Source: Anaerolineaceae bacterium (GTDB taxonomy: Bacteria > Chloroflexota > Anaerolineae > Anaerolineales > UBA11657). Taken from it: a stretch of DNA of 64,000 bases. The DNA is taken from positions 205,198 through 269,197 of the forward strand of contig BGOS01000006.1 of assembly GCA_003569365.1 (NCBI GenBank), given 5' to 3'. Below are positions 26,683 to 35,580 of the stretch, piece by piece (the first letter of the stretch is position 1; every line of letters starts with the position of its first letter). The position numbers were made by a program, and so were the translations under genes. The notes under the pieces are model-generated. The model was not told where the DNA came from. It did no database searches and saw only the letters and a list, made by a program, of their open reading frames with translations.

Positions 26683-27615
26683 ATGAGATATGTCGCTTTC
26701 TCCCAAAAGAACACCCCGCACCTCGGCGCAGTGGTGGAGGGCGCGGTGTTTGATGTGGGACGCGCCTGCCGTGGCTACTGGCGCCAGTCTGCCCGGCGCT
26801 TGAATGGCATTGCCATACCCACCACACTTGACGCGCTGCTGCAGGGCGGTGAGAAAACCTGGACACAGGCAGCGCGTGCGGTGGCGTGGGCCACAAAACG
26901 CCATGCGCCTGTGGGACGGCTGGACCGCTTGCAGCTGCTGGCACCGCTGCCACACCCCGGAAAGATTCTGTGCGTGGGCCTCAACTACCGGCGGCATGCA
27001 GCCGAGTCCGGAATGGCCGCGCCACTTACGCCGGTGCTCTTCTCCAAATTTAACAACAGCATTGCGGCACCGGACGAGCGCGTGCCGCTGCCGGCCAACG
27101 CCGAGCAATACGACTACGAGGCCGAGCTGGCCGTGGTGATTGGCAAGCGTGCCCGCAATGTATCCAAGCGCGATGCGCTCTCTTATGTGTTTGGTTATTG
27201 CAACAGCAACGACCTGAGCGCCCGCGATTTGCAGATGCGCACCAGCCAGTGGCTGCTGGGCAAAACCCCGGACAAGTTTCTGCCGCTGGGCCCGTGCATT
27301 GTGTCCGCGGACGAAGTGCCCAACCCGCAAAAGCTGCGCATCCGCTGCTGGGTGAATGGCCAGCAGCGCCAGGACTCAAACACGGCGGACATGATCTTCA
27401 GCATTGCGCATGTAATCAGCTACGCCAGCCAGTACTTTACGCTTGAGCCCGGCGATGTGATCAGCACCGGCACGCCTGAGGGCGTGATCTTTGGCATGGA
27501 GCAAAAGCAATGGCTGCGCCCCGGCGACAGCGTGGCGGTGGAAGTCGGCGACTTTGGCCGGCTCACCAACCTGATGGTAAATGTGCCGCGGGCTGCCGGC
27601 GCCAAGTTGCGATGA
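26683..27615 (+). CDS. fumarylacetoacetate hydrolase family protein
   Basis: FAH-fold enzyme, 310 residues. The metal-site acids are in YDYEAELAVVIGK and the Asp of NSNDLSARDLQ. The substrate-binding end is GDVISTGTPEGVIFGM. FAH-family enzymes cleave or isomerise 2-keto acids in catabolism of aromatics or sugars. The start is ATG at 26683, where MRYVAFSQK begins. Earlier codons do not fit. The stop overlaps the next gene as ATGA, so it is coupled to a sugar-epimerase-like enzyme, which hints at sugar-acid or lactone metabolism (inference). Confidence 0.87.
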   Translation: MRYVAFSQKNTPHLGAVVEGAVFDVGRACRGYWRQSARRLNGIAIPTTLDALLQGGEKTWTQAARAVAWATKRHAPVGRLDRLQLLAPLPHPGKILCVGLNYRRHAAESGMAAPLTPVLFSKFNNSIAAPDERVPLPANAEQYDYEAELAVVIGKRARNVSKRDALSYVFGYCNSNDLSARDLQMRTSQWLLGKTPDKFLPLGPCIVSADEVPNPQKLRIRCWVNGQQRQDSNTADMIFSIAHVISYASQYFTLEPGDVISTGTPEGVIFGMEQKQWLRPGDSVAVEVGDFGRLTNLMVNVPRAAGAKLR

Positions 27616-28592
27616 CAGCTGGTGAAAGATTCCTTGTAACCGGCGCACTGGGCTGCATTGGCGCGTGGGTGGTGCGCACGCTGGTGCGCGAGGGCGTGCC
27701 CACCGTCGTGTTCGATGTGGCCAGCGACCCGCACCGCCTGCGGCTTGTAATGACGAGCACAGAGCTGGCGCGCGTCACATTTGTGACTGGCGACATCACC
27801 GACCTTGATGCGGTGGAAGCGGTGATGAAGGACAACGGCATCACGCATGTGATCCATCTGGCTGCCCTGCAGGTGCCTTTTTGCAAGGCCGATCCAACAC
27901 TGGGTGCGCGCGTGAATGTGGTGGGCACTGTAAACATGTTTACAGCGGCCAAGCGCGCCGGCCTGCGCCAGCTGGCGTACGCCAGCAGCATCGCGGTGTA
28001 CGGCCACAGCGAAGACTACCCCGGCGGCCCGCTGGCGCACGATGCCGCGCCGCGGCCGCATGTACTGTACGGCGTTTACAAGCTGGCCAACGAAGGCACA
28101 GCCCGCGTTTACTGGGCCGATGATGGCATTGCCAGCATTGGCCTGCGGCCCTACACCGTGTACGGCCCGGGCCGCGATCAGGGCCTCACCTCAAGCCCGA
28201 CGCGCGCCATGCTGGCGGCAGCCGCGGGCGAACCGTTCCATATTCCATTTGGCGGGCGCTGCGTGTATCAGTACACGCACGACACAGCCGCTGCATTCAT
28301 CACTGCAGCGCGCGCACCCGCGAACGGCGCTGCGGTTTACAATCTGGGCGGCAATGCCGTGCACATGCGCGATATTGTGACGGCGATTGAAGCTGCGGCA
28401 CCAACCGCGCGTGGGCGCATCACCTTTGACGACAAGCCGCTGCCCTTTCCGGAGAACATGGATGATACGGCGGCACGCGCTGCGCTGGGCGCGCTGCCCG
28501 TCACCCCGCTAAAAGCGGGCGTGTTGGAAACTGTGAAAATCTTTGCGGCTGCGCTGGCAAATCAGCAGCTGGTCTACAAGCTGCAGAATTAG
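27612..28592 (+). CDS. NAD-dependent epimerase/dehydratase (extended SDR)
   Basis: Extended short-chain dehydrogenase of 326 residues. The NAD-binding motif is VTGALGCIGAWVVRTL, the structural motif HVIHLAA is present, the catalytic Ser/Tyr/Lys lie in YASSIAVYG and YGVYKLANE, and substrate-side RPYTVYGPGRDQG follows. It is typical of nucleotide-sugar epimerases or sugar-acid (uronate) dehydrogenases. The ATG at 27612 overlaps the FAH stop by four bases. The substrate is not determinable from sequence. Confidence 0.87.
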   Translation: MTAGERFLVTGALGCIGAWVVRTLVREGVPTVVFDVASDPHRLRLVMTSTELARVTFVTGDITDLDAVEAVMKDNGITHVIHLAALQVPFCKADPTLGARVNVVGTVNMFTAAKRAGLRQLAYASSIAVYGHSEDYPGGPLAHDAAPRPHVLYGVYKLANEGTARVYWADDGIASIGLRPYTVYGPGRDQGLTSSPTRAMLAAAAGEPFHIPFGGRCVYQYTHDTAAAFITAARAPANGAAVYNLGGNAVHMRDIVTAIEAAAPTARGRITFDDKPLPFPENMDDTAARAALGALPVTPLKAGVLETVKIFAAALANQQLVYKLQN

Positions 28593-28676
28593 CAGTGCGC
28601 CACACATCTGCGCAGTAGTTGCAAGGCGCGCAGTGCAGTTGCTTGCAGTGCAGCGTTAGGCTAACCGGGGGAAAGT

Positions 28677-29438
28677 ATGCGGGAAAAACCCAACGACAGC
28701 GTGGCAGACATCATCGTCTGCCGCGACGTGCACAAGTGGTTTGGAAACTTCGAGGCGCTGCGCGGCATCTCACTGTCCATCAAGACCGGTGAGGTGGTCG
28801 TAATCATCGGCCCATCCGGCTCTGGCAAATCCACCTTCATCCGCACGCTCAACCACCTCGAGCAGCATGAGCAGGGCCAGATCATGATTGACGGCATCGA
28901 GCTGACGCACGACACACGCAACATTCAAGAAATTCGCGCCGAAGTTGGCATGGTGTTCCAGTCATTCAACCTCTTTCCGCATTTGACCGTGCTGGAGAAT
29001 ATCATGCTGGCGCCGCTAAATGTGCGCCGCTGGCCGCGCGAAAAGGCGCAAGCGCTGGCTGTGCAGTGGCTGGAACGCGTGGGCATCCCAGAACAGGGCG
29101 GCAAGTATCCTGGCCAGCTTTCCGGCGGCCAGCAACAGCGCGTGGCAATTGCGCGCGCTCTGGCCATGCAGCCCAAGATCATGCTGTTCGACGAGCCCAC
29201 TTCCGCGCTTGATCCGGAGATGATCAAGGAAGTGCTGGATGTCATGCGCGACCTTGCCACCAGCGGCTACACCATCGTTGCGGTGACGCACGAGATGGGT
29301 TTCGCCCGCGAGGTGGCAGACCGCGTGATTTTCTTTGACCAGGGGTTAATTGTGGAACAGAATGCGCCAGCCGAATTCTTTAGCAATCCGCAGCACGAGC
29401 GCTCGCGCCTCTTTCTATCTCAAATTTTGCAGCACTAA
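28677..29438 (+). CDS. polar amino-acid ABC transporter ATP-binding protein
   Basis: GlnQ/HisP-type ATPase, 253 residues. Walker A is GPSGSGKST, the Q loop is [16 protein letters not shown], the signature is LSGGQQQR, Walker B is [13 protein letters not shown] and the switch is [14 protein letters not shown]. It energises amino-acid uptake at the cytoplasmic face. No permease or binding-protein gene is adjacent, so its partners are elsewhere. It is preceded by an 84-nt gap with a purine-rich GGGGGAAAG just before the ATG. Confidence 0.9.
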   Translation: MREKPNDSVADIIVCRDVHKWFGNFEALRGISLSIKTGEVVVIIGPSGSGKSTFIRTLNHLEQHEQGQIMIDGIELTHDTRNIQEIRAEVGMVFQSFNLFPHLTVLENIMLAPLNVRRWPREKAQALAVQWLERVGIPEQGGKYPGQLSGGQQQRVAIARALAMQPKIMLFDEPTSALDPEMIKEVLDVMRDLATSGYTIVAVTHEMGFAREVADRVIFFDQGLIVEQNAPAEFFSNPQHERSRLFLSQILQH

Positions 29439-29450
29439 CGCTGCGCATCC

Positions 29451-29505
29451 GGCGGCGGGGACGCCGCCCGCTAACCCGGCGCGCAAGCTGCGCCGCGCTT
29501 GTTTT
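29451..29505 (+). terminator. tandem hairpins between convergent genes
   Basis: The stem GGCGGCG/CGCCGCC (29451-29468, loop GGGA) is followed by a second stem CGGCGC/GCGCCG (29477-29495). A CTTGTTTT run ends at 29505. The 68-nt gap separates two convergent genes, so this is a likely terminator, at least for the plus-strand ABC gene. Confidence 0.6.
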
Positions 29506-29506
29506 G

Positions 29507-29920
29507 CTAGTCCGCGATGGCGTGCGCCTTCAAATCCTCCAGCGACATATATTGCAGCGCACTTTCATGCGTTGCCTCCAAATCCACCGGCGCAGCCTGG
29601 CCGGCATCCAGCGCCTCCTTCCAACGCGCGGCACAAACGCACCAGCGGTCCCCGGGCTTCAATCCGGAAAACCCAAACTGCGGCGCCGGCGTGCTTAGGT
29701 CGTTGCCAGTGGCCTTGCTGAACTTTAAAAACTCGGCCGTAACGCGCGTGCACACCACGTGCACGCCGTGGTCATCCGGGCCGGTGTTGCAGCAGCCATC
29801 CCGAAAGAAGCCGGTGAGCGGAGCGCTGCTGCACTCTTTGAGTTTGCCGCCCAGCACATTGCGGGGTACGGGCTTGCGCCCCGAGCCGTTGGAATGGCCG
29901 TTGCCGGAAATTGTGCTCAC
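29507..29920 (-). CDS. DUF2237 family protein
   Basis: Conserved protein of unknown function, 137 residues, GTG start. It shows the family blocks NVLGGKLKECSSAPLTGFFR, DGCCNTGPDDHGVHVVC, FLKFSKATGNDLSTP, PGDRWCVCAARWKEA and LEATHESAL. The several conserved Cys and His residues suggest metal binding or redox use, but no activity is established. It lies 21 nt after the DUF169 gene on the same strand. Confidence 0.88.
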   Translation of the reverse strand: MSTISGNGHSNGSGRKPVPRNVLGGKLKECSSAPLTGFFRDGCCNTGPDDHGVHVVCTRVTAEFLKFSKATGNDLSTPAPQFGFSGLKPGDRWCVCAARWKEALDAGQAAPVDLEATHESALQYMSLEDLKAHAIAD

Positions 29921-29941
29921 ATATCTGCGCCCCTTGGAAAC

Positions 29942-30658
29942 TCAGGCAGCTGCTATCGCTGCGCGCTTCTCCAGATAGTAATGGCCCATATTTGCATTTG
30001 CTTCAACCTTAGCCGTAAGCACCAATTTTACCGCACCCCACTTGGCAGCCGGGATCGAGAGGTACATCTCCGAGTCGGGCAGGTCACTATTGACGCGATT
30101 GCCTTTGCAGCCAAATGAAGCCGATGCAGTGCCACTCTGTACCGTCAGCGGCAGTACCGCGCAAGCCGGCCGCCCCAGCACATTGGTGAGTGGATTGCCC
30201 GCGCCTGCCAGCAGCGCAGCTTCGTAGAGCAGCATTGCCTGCGCCGGCTGCGCAGCAATTAAAACCACGTCGGCAGCAAAGCCGGGGTTGTCTGCCGGCC
30301 CGTAAGCCACAGCACGCGGCGTGCTGGCCAGCACCGGAATGCCGGCAACTTCTTCCGGCGCTATATAGCCGCAATCCGTCATCAATCCGATGGCCTGCCC
30401 CAATTCGCCAGCGCGCTCGGGCGACAGTTCAAGCCGGTGGGTATGGCAGCCCACCGCACAATTAAAATGGTCACTGGCCAGCGTGTAGAACGACCGGCCG
30501 GCCATGGCCTGCGGCCAGAAGCCGCACCCCGCTGCAAGCGCCGGGCCATCCCAGCGCGGCAGCCCCGCCGGCACGCTCTGCAAAAATCCGATTGCAATCG
30601 GCGGCTGGCGCAGCCCCAGCAGCAGTTGAACATCAATCTCAGGGTTTACACGTGGCAT
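29942..30658 (-). CDS. DUF169 family protein
   Basis: 238 residues from ATG at 30658 (a TTG six codons earlier is possible). It shows the DUF169 pattern: PPIAIGFL near the N-terminus, AAGCGFWPQAMAGRSFYT, HFNCAVGCHTHRL with a Cys pair, and GCKGNRVNSDLPDSEMYLSI in the C-terminal half. Family members are suspected to bind metal or cofactor, function unknown. It is in tandem with DUF2237. Confidence 0.83.
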   Translation of the reverse strand: MPRVNPEIDVQLLLGLRQPPIAIGFLQSVPAGLPRWDGPALAAGCGFWPQAMAGRSFYTLASDHFNCAVGCHTHRLELSPERAGELGQAIGLMTDCGYIAPEEVAGIPVLASTPRAVAYGPADNPGFAADVVLIAAQPAQAMLLYEAALLAGAGNPLTNVLGRPACAVLPLTVQSGTASASFGCKGNRVNSDLPDSEMYLSIPAAKWGAVKLVLTAKVEANANMGHYYLEKRAAIAAA

Positions 30659-30734
30659 TTGTTTTCTCGGGGTCAAAATTTAGTTAGCCAGGATGCTTTG
30701 CCGGTGCGCTGTGGCACGGCAGAGTGTACGGTTG

Positions 30735-31250
30735 TCAGCGCCCCACTTCCCACGCCAGATGCTCAAGCTCCGGCGCAATTAGTTTTTCCCACGCCAGCTT
30801 TACCGCGGCATGCGAACCCGGTGTGCAAAACACAACAGTGCCGCGATAGACGCCAGCAGTTGCACGCGAGAGCATTGCCGCTGCACCCACCTGCTCAAAG
30901 CTAAGCATGCGAAATAATTCGCCGAAGCCCGGCATGGCCTTTTCCAGGCGCCCGCTGATCACGTCAAAGGTGGTGTCGCGGGGCGCGATGCCCGTGCCGC
31001 CGTTGAAGAGTATCAAGCGCGCACCGCCGGCTGCCATCTCGTCAAGTGCCGCCGCCACCTGGTCCGGCTCATCTTTGATGATGCGATAGCCGGCGCTGGT
31101 GTGGCCGGCAGCAGCTATCTGCGCCCGCAGGTATTGCGCGTTGGTGTCGGTGTCGACCGTGCGGGTGTCGCTCACCGTAACAATGGCAATCGCCACCGCA
31201 CCGCGCGCCGCGGCAATCTTCTTGTGCTGTTGTGTGCTTTCGGATGTCAC
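30735..31250 (-). CDS. moaB: molybdenum cofactor biosynthesis protein B (MoaB/MogA family)
   Basis: Adenylyltransferase-like protein of 171 residues, GTG start, that activates molybdopterin for metal insertion. Motifs are [16 protein letters not shown], the molybdopterin-binding [14 protein letters not shown], and [22 protein letters not shown]. No other moa gene is next to it. It implies molybdoenzymes in this organism. Confidence 0.9.
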   Translation of the reverse strand: MTSESTQQHKKIAAARGAVAIAIVTVSDTRTVDTDTNAQYLRAQIAAAGHTSAGYRIIKDEPDQVAAALDEMAAGGARLILFNGGTGIAPRDTTFDVISGRLEKAMPGFGELFRMLSFEQVGAAAMLSRATAGVYRGTVVFCTPGSHAAVKLAWEKLIAPELEHLAWEVGR

Positions 31251-31411
31251 TGCAATTCTTCAGTTAGTGGCATGTGTGCGGCGGGCGCGCATGCGGCTTG
31301 GCTTTGGTAGCAAGCGCCAATCATACCGTGCAACACCGGGCAGTTACGCGGGCGCACGGAGCGCAGTCATGTCCGTGCGCTTTTTGGTCAGCCGCCGCTT
31401 GCTCAGGCGCA

Positions 31412-32236
31412 TCACCGTGCAGCGCCAGCCTGCCACAGGCTGCGGTACAGCCACGCTGTGCCAAACAGCAGCGCACAGGTGAGCACAATTGCACTGCCCG
31501 CCGCCACAGAAAAATAGTACGAGGCATACAGTCCCACGCTGGCGGAGCATGCAGCCAGCAGTGCGGCAATCGCCATCATGCGCGGCAGCCGGTTGGTGAG
31601 CAATGCCGCAGCCGCAGCCGGCGTCACAAGCAATGCAGAGGTGAGCACCACGCCGGCCACCTTCAGGCCCGTTACCACCATCAGCGCCAGCAGTGCCAGC
31701 AGGCCATAGCGCACAAGATCGGGATTGAGCCCCATCACCTGCGCATGCAAGGGATCAAATGATGTGAGTTCCAGCTCCTTGTGAAAGAGCGCCAAAACCA
31801 GCAGCACCAGCGCACACATGGCCGAGATCAGCAGCAGGTCTGCGCGCGTGACGCCCAGGATGTTGCCGAACAAAATATGCGTGAAGTCGCGGAAAGAACG
31901 CATGCCGCTGAGCATCAAAATACCAAGGGCAAACATGGCGGTGAAGAGCACCCCAATCGCAGTATCTTCGCGCACAGTTGCACGCCGTGAGATCCACCCG
32001 ATGCCCAGCGCCGTCAGCAGCCCGGCCACCAGCGCACCCACAAAAAGATTCCAGCCGTACAGATAGGCTACCACTACGCCCGGCAGCGCGGTATGCGCCA
32101 GCGCATCCCCGATGAAAGCCATGCGCCGCAGCACCACATACACGCCCAGCACCGCACAAGTGACGCCCACCAGCAGCGCGGCCAGCAGCCCCGTTTGCAT
32201 GAAGGTAAATTGGAGCGGGGCAAGCAGCCAGTTCAT
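31412..32236 (-). CDS. zinc/manganese ABC transporter permease (ABC-3 family)
   Basis: Inner-membrane permease of 274 residues, with seven to eight TM helices, of the ZnuB/MntB family. Landmarks are RRMAFIGDALAHTALPGVV (coupling region with His), TAIGVLFTAMFALGILML and the late ALLVTPAAAAALLT. Its ATG overlaps the ATPase stop (ATGA), so it is coupled. It is part of the binding protein, ATPase and permease set for divalent metal import. Confidence 0.92.
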   Translation of the reverse strand: MNWLLAPLQFTFMQTGLLAALLVGVTCAVLGVYVVLRRMAFIGDALAHTALPGVVVAYLYGWNLFVGALVAGLLTALGIGWISRRATVREDTAIGVLFTAMFALGILMLSGMRSFRDFTHILFGNILGVTRADLLLISAMCALVLLVLALFHKELELTSFDPLHAQVMGLNPDLVRYGLLALLALMVVTGLKVAGVVLTSALLVTPAAAAALLTNRLPRMMAIAALLAACSASVGLYASYYFSVAAGSAIVLTCALLFGTAWLYRSLWQAGAAR

Positions 32237-32985
32237 ACTGCGGGCCCGGCTGCAGTGCGCTGCCGCTGCATTGGTTCGCCGCCTGCGGCTGGCAGCACGC
32301 GCCCCTCACTGAGAAACACGGCGCTGTCAAACTCGGCCGCCAGTCCGCTCACATCGTGCGTCGCAACCAGCAGCGTGCGCCCGCGCGCGCGCAGTTCGTC
32401 CATCACGGTCGCCAGCACTGTGCGCGTCTCCGCGTCAACTGCAATCAGCGGCTCATCCAGCAGCAGCACCTCTGCCTCTTGCGCCAGCGCCCGCGCTAGC
32501 AGCGCGCGCTGCTGCTGGCCGCCGCTGAGCTGCGCAATCTGGCGCGCGGCCATTTGCGCCAACCCCAGGCGCGCAATCAGCGCGTCACAGATTGCGTAGT
32601 CTTGCAGGCTGGGCCGGCGCAACCAACCCAAATGTACATAACGCCCGGTAAGCACCAGCTTGCGCAGTTCGATGGGGAATTGCCAGTCAATCTCGCCGTG
32701 CTGCGGCAGGTATGCCACACGATGATGGCAGGCGCCGATCGGCCGCCCGCAAATGCGCACCCGCCCGCTAAAAGGCAGCAAGCCGGCAACCGCCTTCAGC
32801 AATGTGGACTTGCCAGCCCCGTTGTGGCCCACCAGCGCCACGCGCGCACCCACCGGCACGCTCAGCTGCACTTGCTGCAGCGCCGGCGCAGCCGATCCCG
32901 GATAGCTCACGCTTTCCAAGTCCAGCTCCAGCGCGGGTGCGCCCGCAACCGGGTCAACGTGCCGGCGATTGCCGTAGGGAAACAT
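32233..32985 (-). CDS. zinc/manganese ABC transporter ATP-binding protein
   Basis: ATPase of about 250 residues of the ZnuC/MntA family. Walker A is GHNGAGKST, the Q loop is YLPQHGEIDWQFPI, the signature is LSGGQQQR, Walker B is VLLLDEP and the H loop is LLVATHD. The Q-loop EIDWxFP sequence is typical of Mn/Zn transporters. ATG at 32985 is preferred over the GTG one codon earlier. The gap to the binding-protein gene is 9 nt. Confidence 0.92.
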   Translation of the reverse strand: MFPYGNRRHVDPVAGAPALELDLESVSYPGSAAPALQQVQLSVPVGARVALVGHNGAGKSTLLKAVAGLLPFSGRVRICGRPIGACHHRVAYLPQHGEIDWQFPIELRKLVLTGRYVHLGWLRRPSLQDYAICDALIARLGLAQMAARQIAQLSGGQQQRALLARALAQEAEVLLLDEPLIAVDAETRTVLATVMDELRARGRTLLVATHDVSGLAAEFDSAVFLSEGRVLPAAGGEPMQRQRTAAGPAV

Positions 32986-32994
32986 CACAATGGG

Positions 32995-33960
32995 TTACTT
33001 GCCTAGCGCCCCGGCAATCACAGCTATGTTGCTGCGCATCAGCTTCAGATAAGTCTCGCCAGCAGAACCGGGTTCGCCAAGTGCGTCAGTATACAGTTCG
33101 GGCGCAAAGCTGATGCCCGCCTCAAGTGCAATCTGGTCCATCAACTGCGAGTTGTGCGTGTTCTCCGTGAAGACTGCCGGCACGCCCGCAGCTTTGATCG
33201 CCTGCACCAAATCCGCCACCTGAGCTGCCGACGGGTCAGATGCCTCAGTGCTGAAGGAGGCCAGCGCGGTGCCTGCCACTGCAAACCCGTAGCGCGCAGC
33301 AAAATATCCAAGCGCATCGTGCGAAGTGAACAGCACGCGCCGCGCGGCCGGCAGCGCATTTGCCTGCGCAAATATTTCCACATCCAGTTTCTCCAGCTCT
33401 GCAATGTAAGCCGCGGCGTTGGCCTCATAGGCGCTGGTGTTGGCCGGGTCAGCCTTCACCAGCGCATTGCGCACATTCTTTGCCGCCAGGATCCAGTTGG
33501 AAACGCTGTGCCAGATGTGCGGATCAACCTCGCCGTGATGGTGGTCGCCCTCCGCGGCGTGATCGTCCGCTGCTGCGCCGGCATGGGCTTCGCCTTCTTC
33601 CGCTGCCGCCAGCGGTTCGATGCCTGCACTCACTTCCACCCGCAACGCCTTGGAGTCTGCGGCGGCAAACGCATCGTCCAGCCAGCCTTCAAACTCGAGG
33701 CCGTTTTCAAACATCAGTCCCGCCTTCGCAATCTGCGCTATATCCTGCGGCGTGGGTTCGAAGGTGTGGGCATCCCCGCCCGCACCCACCAGCACCAGCA
33801 GCGCAATCCTGTCGCCGCCCACATTCTTAACAAGGTCGCCAAGAATGCTGTGCGTGGCGACAACCTGCAGCACGCCGCCCGCCATTGGCACCGCGGGCGC
33901 ACCACAAGCTGCTGCGAGCAGCCCGGCTGCGGCAATCATTGCAAAAAGTTTTCTTATCAT
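32995..33960 (-). CDS. zinc/manganese ABC transporter substrate-binding lipoprotein
   Basis: Cluster A-I metal-binding lipoprotein of 321 residues. The lipobox is LLAAACG. Metal ligand candidates are His in VATHSILGD, DPHIWHS and LFTSHDALGY, and an acid near YTDALGEPGS. A His/acid-rich loop (DDHAAEGDHHHGEVDPH) precedes the second ligand, which favours zinc over manganese by family precedent. It captures metal outside the membrane for the adjacent permease and ATPase. The 193-nt gap upstream should hold the promoter. I saw no clear operator in it. Confidence 0.92.
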   Translation of the reverse strand: MIRKLFAMIAAAGLLAAACGAPAVPMAGGVLQVVATHSILGDLVKNVGGDRIALLVLVGAGGDAHTFEPTPQDIAQIAKAGLMFENGLEFEGWLDDAFAAADSKALRVEVSAGIEPLAAAEEGEAHAGAAADDHAAEGDHHHGEVDPHIWHSVSNWILAAKNVRNALVKADPANTSAYEANAAAYIAELEKLDVEIFAQANALPAARRVLFTSHDALGYFAARYGFAVAGTALASFSTEASDPSAAQVADLVQAIKAAGVPAVFTENTHNSQLMDQIALEAGISFAPELYTDALGEPGSAGETYLKLMRSNIAVIAGALGK

Positions 33961-34153
33961 TAAAGTGGCTCTTGCGGAAATTAAATTGGGGTTGCAGGCA
34001 ACAATTTTTGCAGCTGCCCGGCATGCATTGCCAGCCAGTGCGGCTTGGCAATCCTCTGATCCCAAGACGATACTACATTGTGGAGCGGATGGTTGTGTAA
34101 TTTGGCACGCCGGTTAGTGTGCGGTTTTACACCGGCGCCCGCGGCGCAAACTA

Positions 34154-34513
34154 TTAGTGACGCAGGAAATGGGAAGAGTGCGCCGGCGCAGCCGTCAGGC
34201 AAAAACGCTCGGCCTCGCCTTTGCCCACCTGCACCAGCTCGCCGCGCGTGCGCAGGTTGCCCAAAGTGCGCGTGATAGTGGTGCGCGTGGCACCGACGGC
34301 CGCAGCCAGCTGGGCATGCGTGATGCGCACATTCACCAGATGGCCGCTGGCATGCGCTTCGCCAAACTGCTCTGCCAGCAGCGCCAGCAGCCCCATAATG
34401 CGCTGGTCCAGATGCGGGCGCGCTTGCATCGCCGCCCACGCTTCCATCTGCTGCATGCGTAAGCGCGGGCGCAATGGTAAATCAGTTTCTAATATGAAGA
34501 GATACAGTCCCAA
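34154..34513 (-). CDS. Crp/Fnr-type HTH protein lacking the sensor domain
   Basis: 119 residues at most (TTG start). The C-terminal part matches the Crp winged helix: LDQRIMGLLALLAEQFGEAH, ITHAQLAAAVGATRTTITR (helix-turn-helix) and LRTRGELV. The cyclic-nucleotide-binding beta-barrel that normally precedes it is missing, and I cannot find it in any upstream frame. It could be a truncated relic or a stand-alone HTH. It lies upstream of, and in the same direction as, the metal transporter, and divergent from the MerR-redoxin gene, either of which it might regulate. Confidence 0.6.
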   Translation of the reverse strand: MGLYLFILETDLPLRPRLRMQQMEAWAAMQARPHLDQRIMGLLALLAEQFGEAHASGHLVNVRITHAQLAAAVGATRTTITRTLGNLRTRGELVQVGKGEAERFCLTAAPAHSSHFLRH

Positions 34514-34665
34514 CCATCACAAAAGCGCGGGCTGAACCCCGGTCTCCACGAATTGCCGGCGGAATCCTTTTGGCGTCAACAGTTGGAAAATGCGGCGAAA
34601 GTCCCTCGGTAAGTTCACCTCACATTTTTCTGCGCCACATCTTTATAAATTGCTTGTACAAATAT

Positions 34666-34694
34666 GTGACAAGCAGTTTTGATTGCGATATATT
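34666..34694 (+). promoter_or_regulatory. promoter of the MerR-redoxin / selenoprotein genes
   Basis: GTGACA (34666-34671), an exact 17-bp spacer and TATATT (34689-34694) make a near-consensus promoter. Transcription would start near 34701, where an in-frame GTG stands, so the regulator mRNA may be leaderless or nearly so. Confidence 0.6.
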
Positions 34695-34700
34695 CCGCGG

Positions 34701-35570
34701 GTGGACTTCCAGCATGGTCAATCCAGCGGGCGCTTGCCCCACTACAATGTGAAAGCAGTTGCCAATCTGGTGGGAATTGCTCCGGTTACTTTGCGAGCGT
34801 GGGAGCGGCGCTACGGCCTGCCGACACCGCTGCGCGGCAGCCAAGGATACAGGCTTTACTCGGATCACGATGTGCGCACGCTGCTTTGGCTGAAGGCCCG
34901 CACTGCTGAGGGCATGTCCATCAGCCGGGCTGCTGAGCAGCTACTGCACATGCGTAGCACTGGCGCGGACCCGGCTGGCGATGCCGCACTGGTTGAACGC
35001 CGGGAAGGCGCATTGTTGCTTGCCGGCATGCCGGCACCCGGTCTCACACTGCATGACGCGCATGGGGAGCCGGTGGAACTTGCATCCATGTGGGGCACGT
35101 CAAACATTGTTATCAGCCTCATGCGCCATTTTGGCTGCATCTTTTGCCGCGAGTGGCTGCACAAGCTGGAGACCTGTGTGCCGGCACTGCGGGCTGCCAA
35201 TATCCTTCCAATCGTAGTGGGGCTGGGAGACACCGACCATGCACTGCCCGTTGCGTCACAACTGGCTCCCAGCGCACTGTGCCTGATGTCGCAGGGCGCC
35301 AATGCCCACTTCACTTACGGACTAAAACGCGGCAGCCTCTTGCAATTGGCGGGGCCCGCGGTAATTTCTTCCGTGGTGCGCGCGGCACGCTCCGGCCAGA
35401 TGCAGGGTGAAACCACGGGGGACATATCCATGCTCAGTGGCGTCTTTGCCATCGATATGGCCGGCATGGTGCGCTATTCATTTTACGGAAGCCACGCCGG
35501 TGATCATCCGTCGCCCGACACATTCGTCGCTACGGTGCGCAGCGCCTTTCAAGCAGCCCAGCCCGCCTGA
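34701..35570 (+). CDS. MerR-type regulator fused to a thioredoxin-fold (AhpC/TSA-like) domain
   Basis: About 289 residues. The N-terminal DNA-binding domain is of the MerR/CarH type (AVANLVGIAP, LRAWERRYGLPTP, GYRLYSDHDVRTLLWLKA). From about residue 105 there is a redoxin/peroxiredoxin-like domain with LASMWGTSNIVISLMRHFG then CIFCREWL, a CxxC active site. The next gene encodes a paralogue of this second domain with nearly the same active-site sequence. Likely a redox sensor controlling that gene (inference). The start is uncertain: GTG 34701 sits at the predicted transcription start, and TTG 34734 or GTG 34749 are alternatives. Confidence 0.82.
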   Translation: MDFQHGQSSGRLPHYNVKAVANLVGIAPVTLRAWERRYGLPTPLRGSQGYRLYSDHDVRTLLWLKARTAEGMSISRAAEQLLHMRSTGADPAGDAALVERREGALLLAGMPAPGLTLHDAHGEPVELASMWGTSNIVISLMRHFGCIFCREWLHKLETCVPALRAANILPIVVGLGDTDHALPVASQLAPSALCLMSQGANAHFTYGLKRGSLLQLAGPAVISSVVRAARSGQMQGETTGDISMLSGVFAIDMAGMVRYSFYGSHAGDHPSPDTFVATVRSAFQAAQPA

Positions 35571-35580
35571 CCCAAACACA

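Noticed and set aside
34110..34137. Inverted repeat GCCGGT...ACCGGC after the Crp-type HTH gene, as a terminator or operator
   Set aside because: Short arms, uneven interior and no T-run on the relevant strand.
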